6,530 nt of DNA. Origin: an uncultured Bacillota bacterium (GTDB lineage: Bacteria > Bacillota > Clostridia > UBA1381). Positions 5,660-6,530 of this stretch are shown in pieces (position 1 is the first letter of the stretch; every line of letters begins with the position of its first letter). The stretch spans positions 1 to 6,530 of the forward strand of contig CASFSH010000371.1 of NCBI GenBank assembly GCA_949297205.1, written 5' to 3'. The notes beneath the pieces were generated by a model. The model did not search any database and was not told the origin of the DNA. It was given only the letters and a program-made list of their open reading frames with translations. The translations under genes and the position numbers were made by a program.

Positions 5660-5760
5660 TATTTCCATTTTATACATCAATTATTAAATTTACATAAAAC
5701 AAAAAAATTCATTTTTCTTGTAAAAAATTGACAATTATTTTTATTAAAATTAAATAAAAG
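5660..5760. other. Very AT-rich tract next to the DnaA boxes
   Basis: About 100 bp composed almost only of A and T, with several A- and T-runs and no reading frame. It lies directly beside the inverted DnaA-box pair, the position a DNA-unwinding element would take in an origin. Composition is seen directly; any unwinding role is speculative because most intergenic DNA in this window is also AT-rich. Confidence 0.4.
5680..5698. repeat. Right copy of direct repeat flanking the DnaA-box cluster
   Basis: ATTATTAAATTTACATAAA is the partner of the copy at 5516-5533, differing by one inserted A. Copies start 164 bp apart. It borders the AT-rich tract at 5660-5760. Confidence 0.5.
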
Positions 5761-5784
5761 ATTATAGGGAGTATAATAGTATAT

Positions 5785-5821
5785 AAAAAACTGTCTGCAT
5801 ATGTGTTGATAAGCAGACAGT
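5785..5821 (-). terminator. Intrinsic terminator of murI
   Basis: On the minus strand CTGTCTGC (5820-5813) pairs with GCAGACAG (5798-5791), extended by one A-T pair at the base, with three further pairs inside after a mismatch. TTTTTT (5790-5785) follows at once. It lies 11 nt after the murI stop and separates murI from the downstream genes. On the plus strand there is no T-run, so it acts in one direction. Confidence 0.87.
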
Positions 5822-5831
5822 ATAATTGTAT

Positions 5832-6530
5832 TCAAAAATTATTATTTAATAGTTTCATTGCCAAGTCGGTAATATCCTTGTAGGGAGAAGAACATTCAAT
5901 TTTCACCCATCCTTTACCGATATTTTTATTCAGTAAATTTAATTCCGATAATCTTCGCTTTGTTTCTCTTGCAGTTCCTTCACCGCCGTCAAAAATCATA
6001 ACATTGTTTCCAAGAATATGCTGAATGGATTTTTTTATATGAGGATAGTGGGTACATCCCAAAACGACGGAATCAATTTTAATATTTTCATATGGTTTAA
6101 ACAAATTTTTTAAAAAATTTTCAAGTTCGGGTCCTTCGGTTTTTCCTTCTTCAACCAATTCCATTAAACCCGGACAAGGCAAGGTAATAATGTTAACCTC
6201 ATCGGAAAATCTGTCCATTAAATCAAAAAATTTTTCTTGATGAAGGGTAAGGGGAGTTGCCATTACAAGAACATTGGAGTGTTCCTTATATTTAGCGGAT
6301 TGCTTGATTGCGGGTTCTATTCCTATAATAGGAAAGTCATTATATGTTGTTCTCAATTCTTTTGCTGCGGCACCTGTAGCTGTATTACACGCTATCACAA
6401 CTGCCTTTGCATCTTTTTTTCTAAGATACTCTAAATTGGTAAACATAATATTTCTTACCTGTTCGGCGGTTTTTGTTCCATAAGGTGCGTTTTTATTGTC
6501 ACCGAAATATAAAAAATTTTCATTGGGCAT
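5832..6530 (-). CDS. murI: Glutamate racemase, C-terminal part (start outside window)
   Basis: Cofactor-independent racemase that interconverts L- and D-glutamate, supplying D-glutamate for peptidoglycan precursors in the cytoplasm. 232 residues are visible, ending in TAA. The methionine at the window edge is very probably internal, because MPNENFLYFGDNKNAPYGTK is a family segment that normally follows about 30 residues with a DSGxGGL motif. The two catalytic cysteines are both present: Cys48 in VIACNTATGAA and Cys159 in VVLGCTHYP. GIEPAIK (70-76) and DGGEGTARE (181-189) are further family markers. The gene is transcribed toward the DnaA-box region and has its own terminator 11 nt downstream. 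Nothing is broken in the visible part. Confidence 0.96.
   Translation of the reverse strand: MPNENFLYFGDNKNAPYGTKTAEQVRNIMFTNLEYLRKKDAKAVVIACNTATGAAAKELRTTYNDFPIIGIEPAIKQSAKYKEHSNVLVMATPLTLHQEKFFDLMDRFSDEVNIITLPCPGLMELVEEGKTEGPELENFLKNLFKPYENIKIDSVVLGCTHYPHIKKSIQHILGNNVMIFDGGEGTARETKRRLSELNLLNKNIGKGWVKIECSSPYKDITDLAMKLLNNNF

Noticed and set aside
5728..5777. TTGACA at 5728 and TATAAT at 5772 as a plus-strand promoter antisense to murI
   Set aside because: The two hexamers are 38 bp apart and neither has a good partner at 16-18 bp. Such hexamers are expected by chance in this AT-rich tract.
6528..6530. ATG at the window edge as the murI start
   Set aside because: The visible protein starts at a segment that is internal in glutamate racemases; about 30 conserved residues should precede it.
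1..6530. CRISPR array, insertion sequence, phage or defence genes
   Set aside because: No regularly spaced repeats, transposase or integrase frames or att-like duplications were seen; all sizable genes are housekeeping or metabolic.

Overview
This is a low-GC window whose genes look like those of an anaerobic Firmicute, probably a member of Clostridia. The reasons are an oxygen-sensitive class III ribonucleotide reductase with its activase, an AT-rich codon bias, strong AGGAGG-type ribosome binding sites, and a NifS-like/DUF3343 gene pair typical of clostridia and enterococci. The genus cannot be read from the sequence. All proteins belong to recognisable families; the less ordinary material lies between the genes.

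Layout. Bases 1-638 (+) hold the 3' part of proC (pyrroline-5-carboxylate reductase). A tRNA-Arg(CCG) with encoded CCA follows at 668-744, and a 12-bp perfect-stem terminator-like hairpin comes directly after it. An AT-rich gap to 1149 contains a consensus promoter (TTGACA-17-TATTAT) with a near-perfect NrdR box upstream and a weaker one inside it. The nrdD-nrdG operon (1150-3845, +) has a 1-nt stop/start overlap. The convergent gap 3846-4037 holds an extended -10 promoter-like site, a perfect 17-bp inverted repeat around a 44-nt loop, and a bidirectional terminator that overlaps the 3' end of the next gene.

On the minus strand, a DUF3343 gene (5439-5176) and a cysteine-desulfurase-like gene (5189-4038) overlap and form an operon. 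This pair belongs to families linked to sulfur/selenium handling in organisms with selenium-dependent molybdenum hydroxylases. The 392-bp gap 5440-5831 holds four perfect DnaA boxes within 86 bp. Two of them form an interrupted palindrome, the group is bracketed by a near-identical 18/19-bp direct repeat, and very AT-rich DNA lies on one side. The window ends in the 3' part of murI (glutamate racemase, minus strand), which has its own intrinsic terminator.

Functionally the window is a set of housekeeping modules: proline synthesis, arginine decoding, anaerobic dNTP synthesis under likely NrdR control, sulfur/selenium mobilisation and D-glutamate supply for peptidoglycan. The main points of interest are the DnaA-box cluster away from any dnaA gene, the structured element between nrdG and the desulfurase gene, and the NrdR operator architecture.
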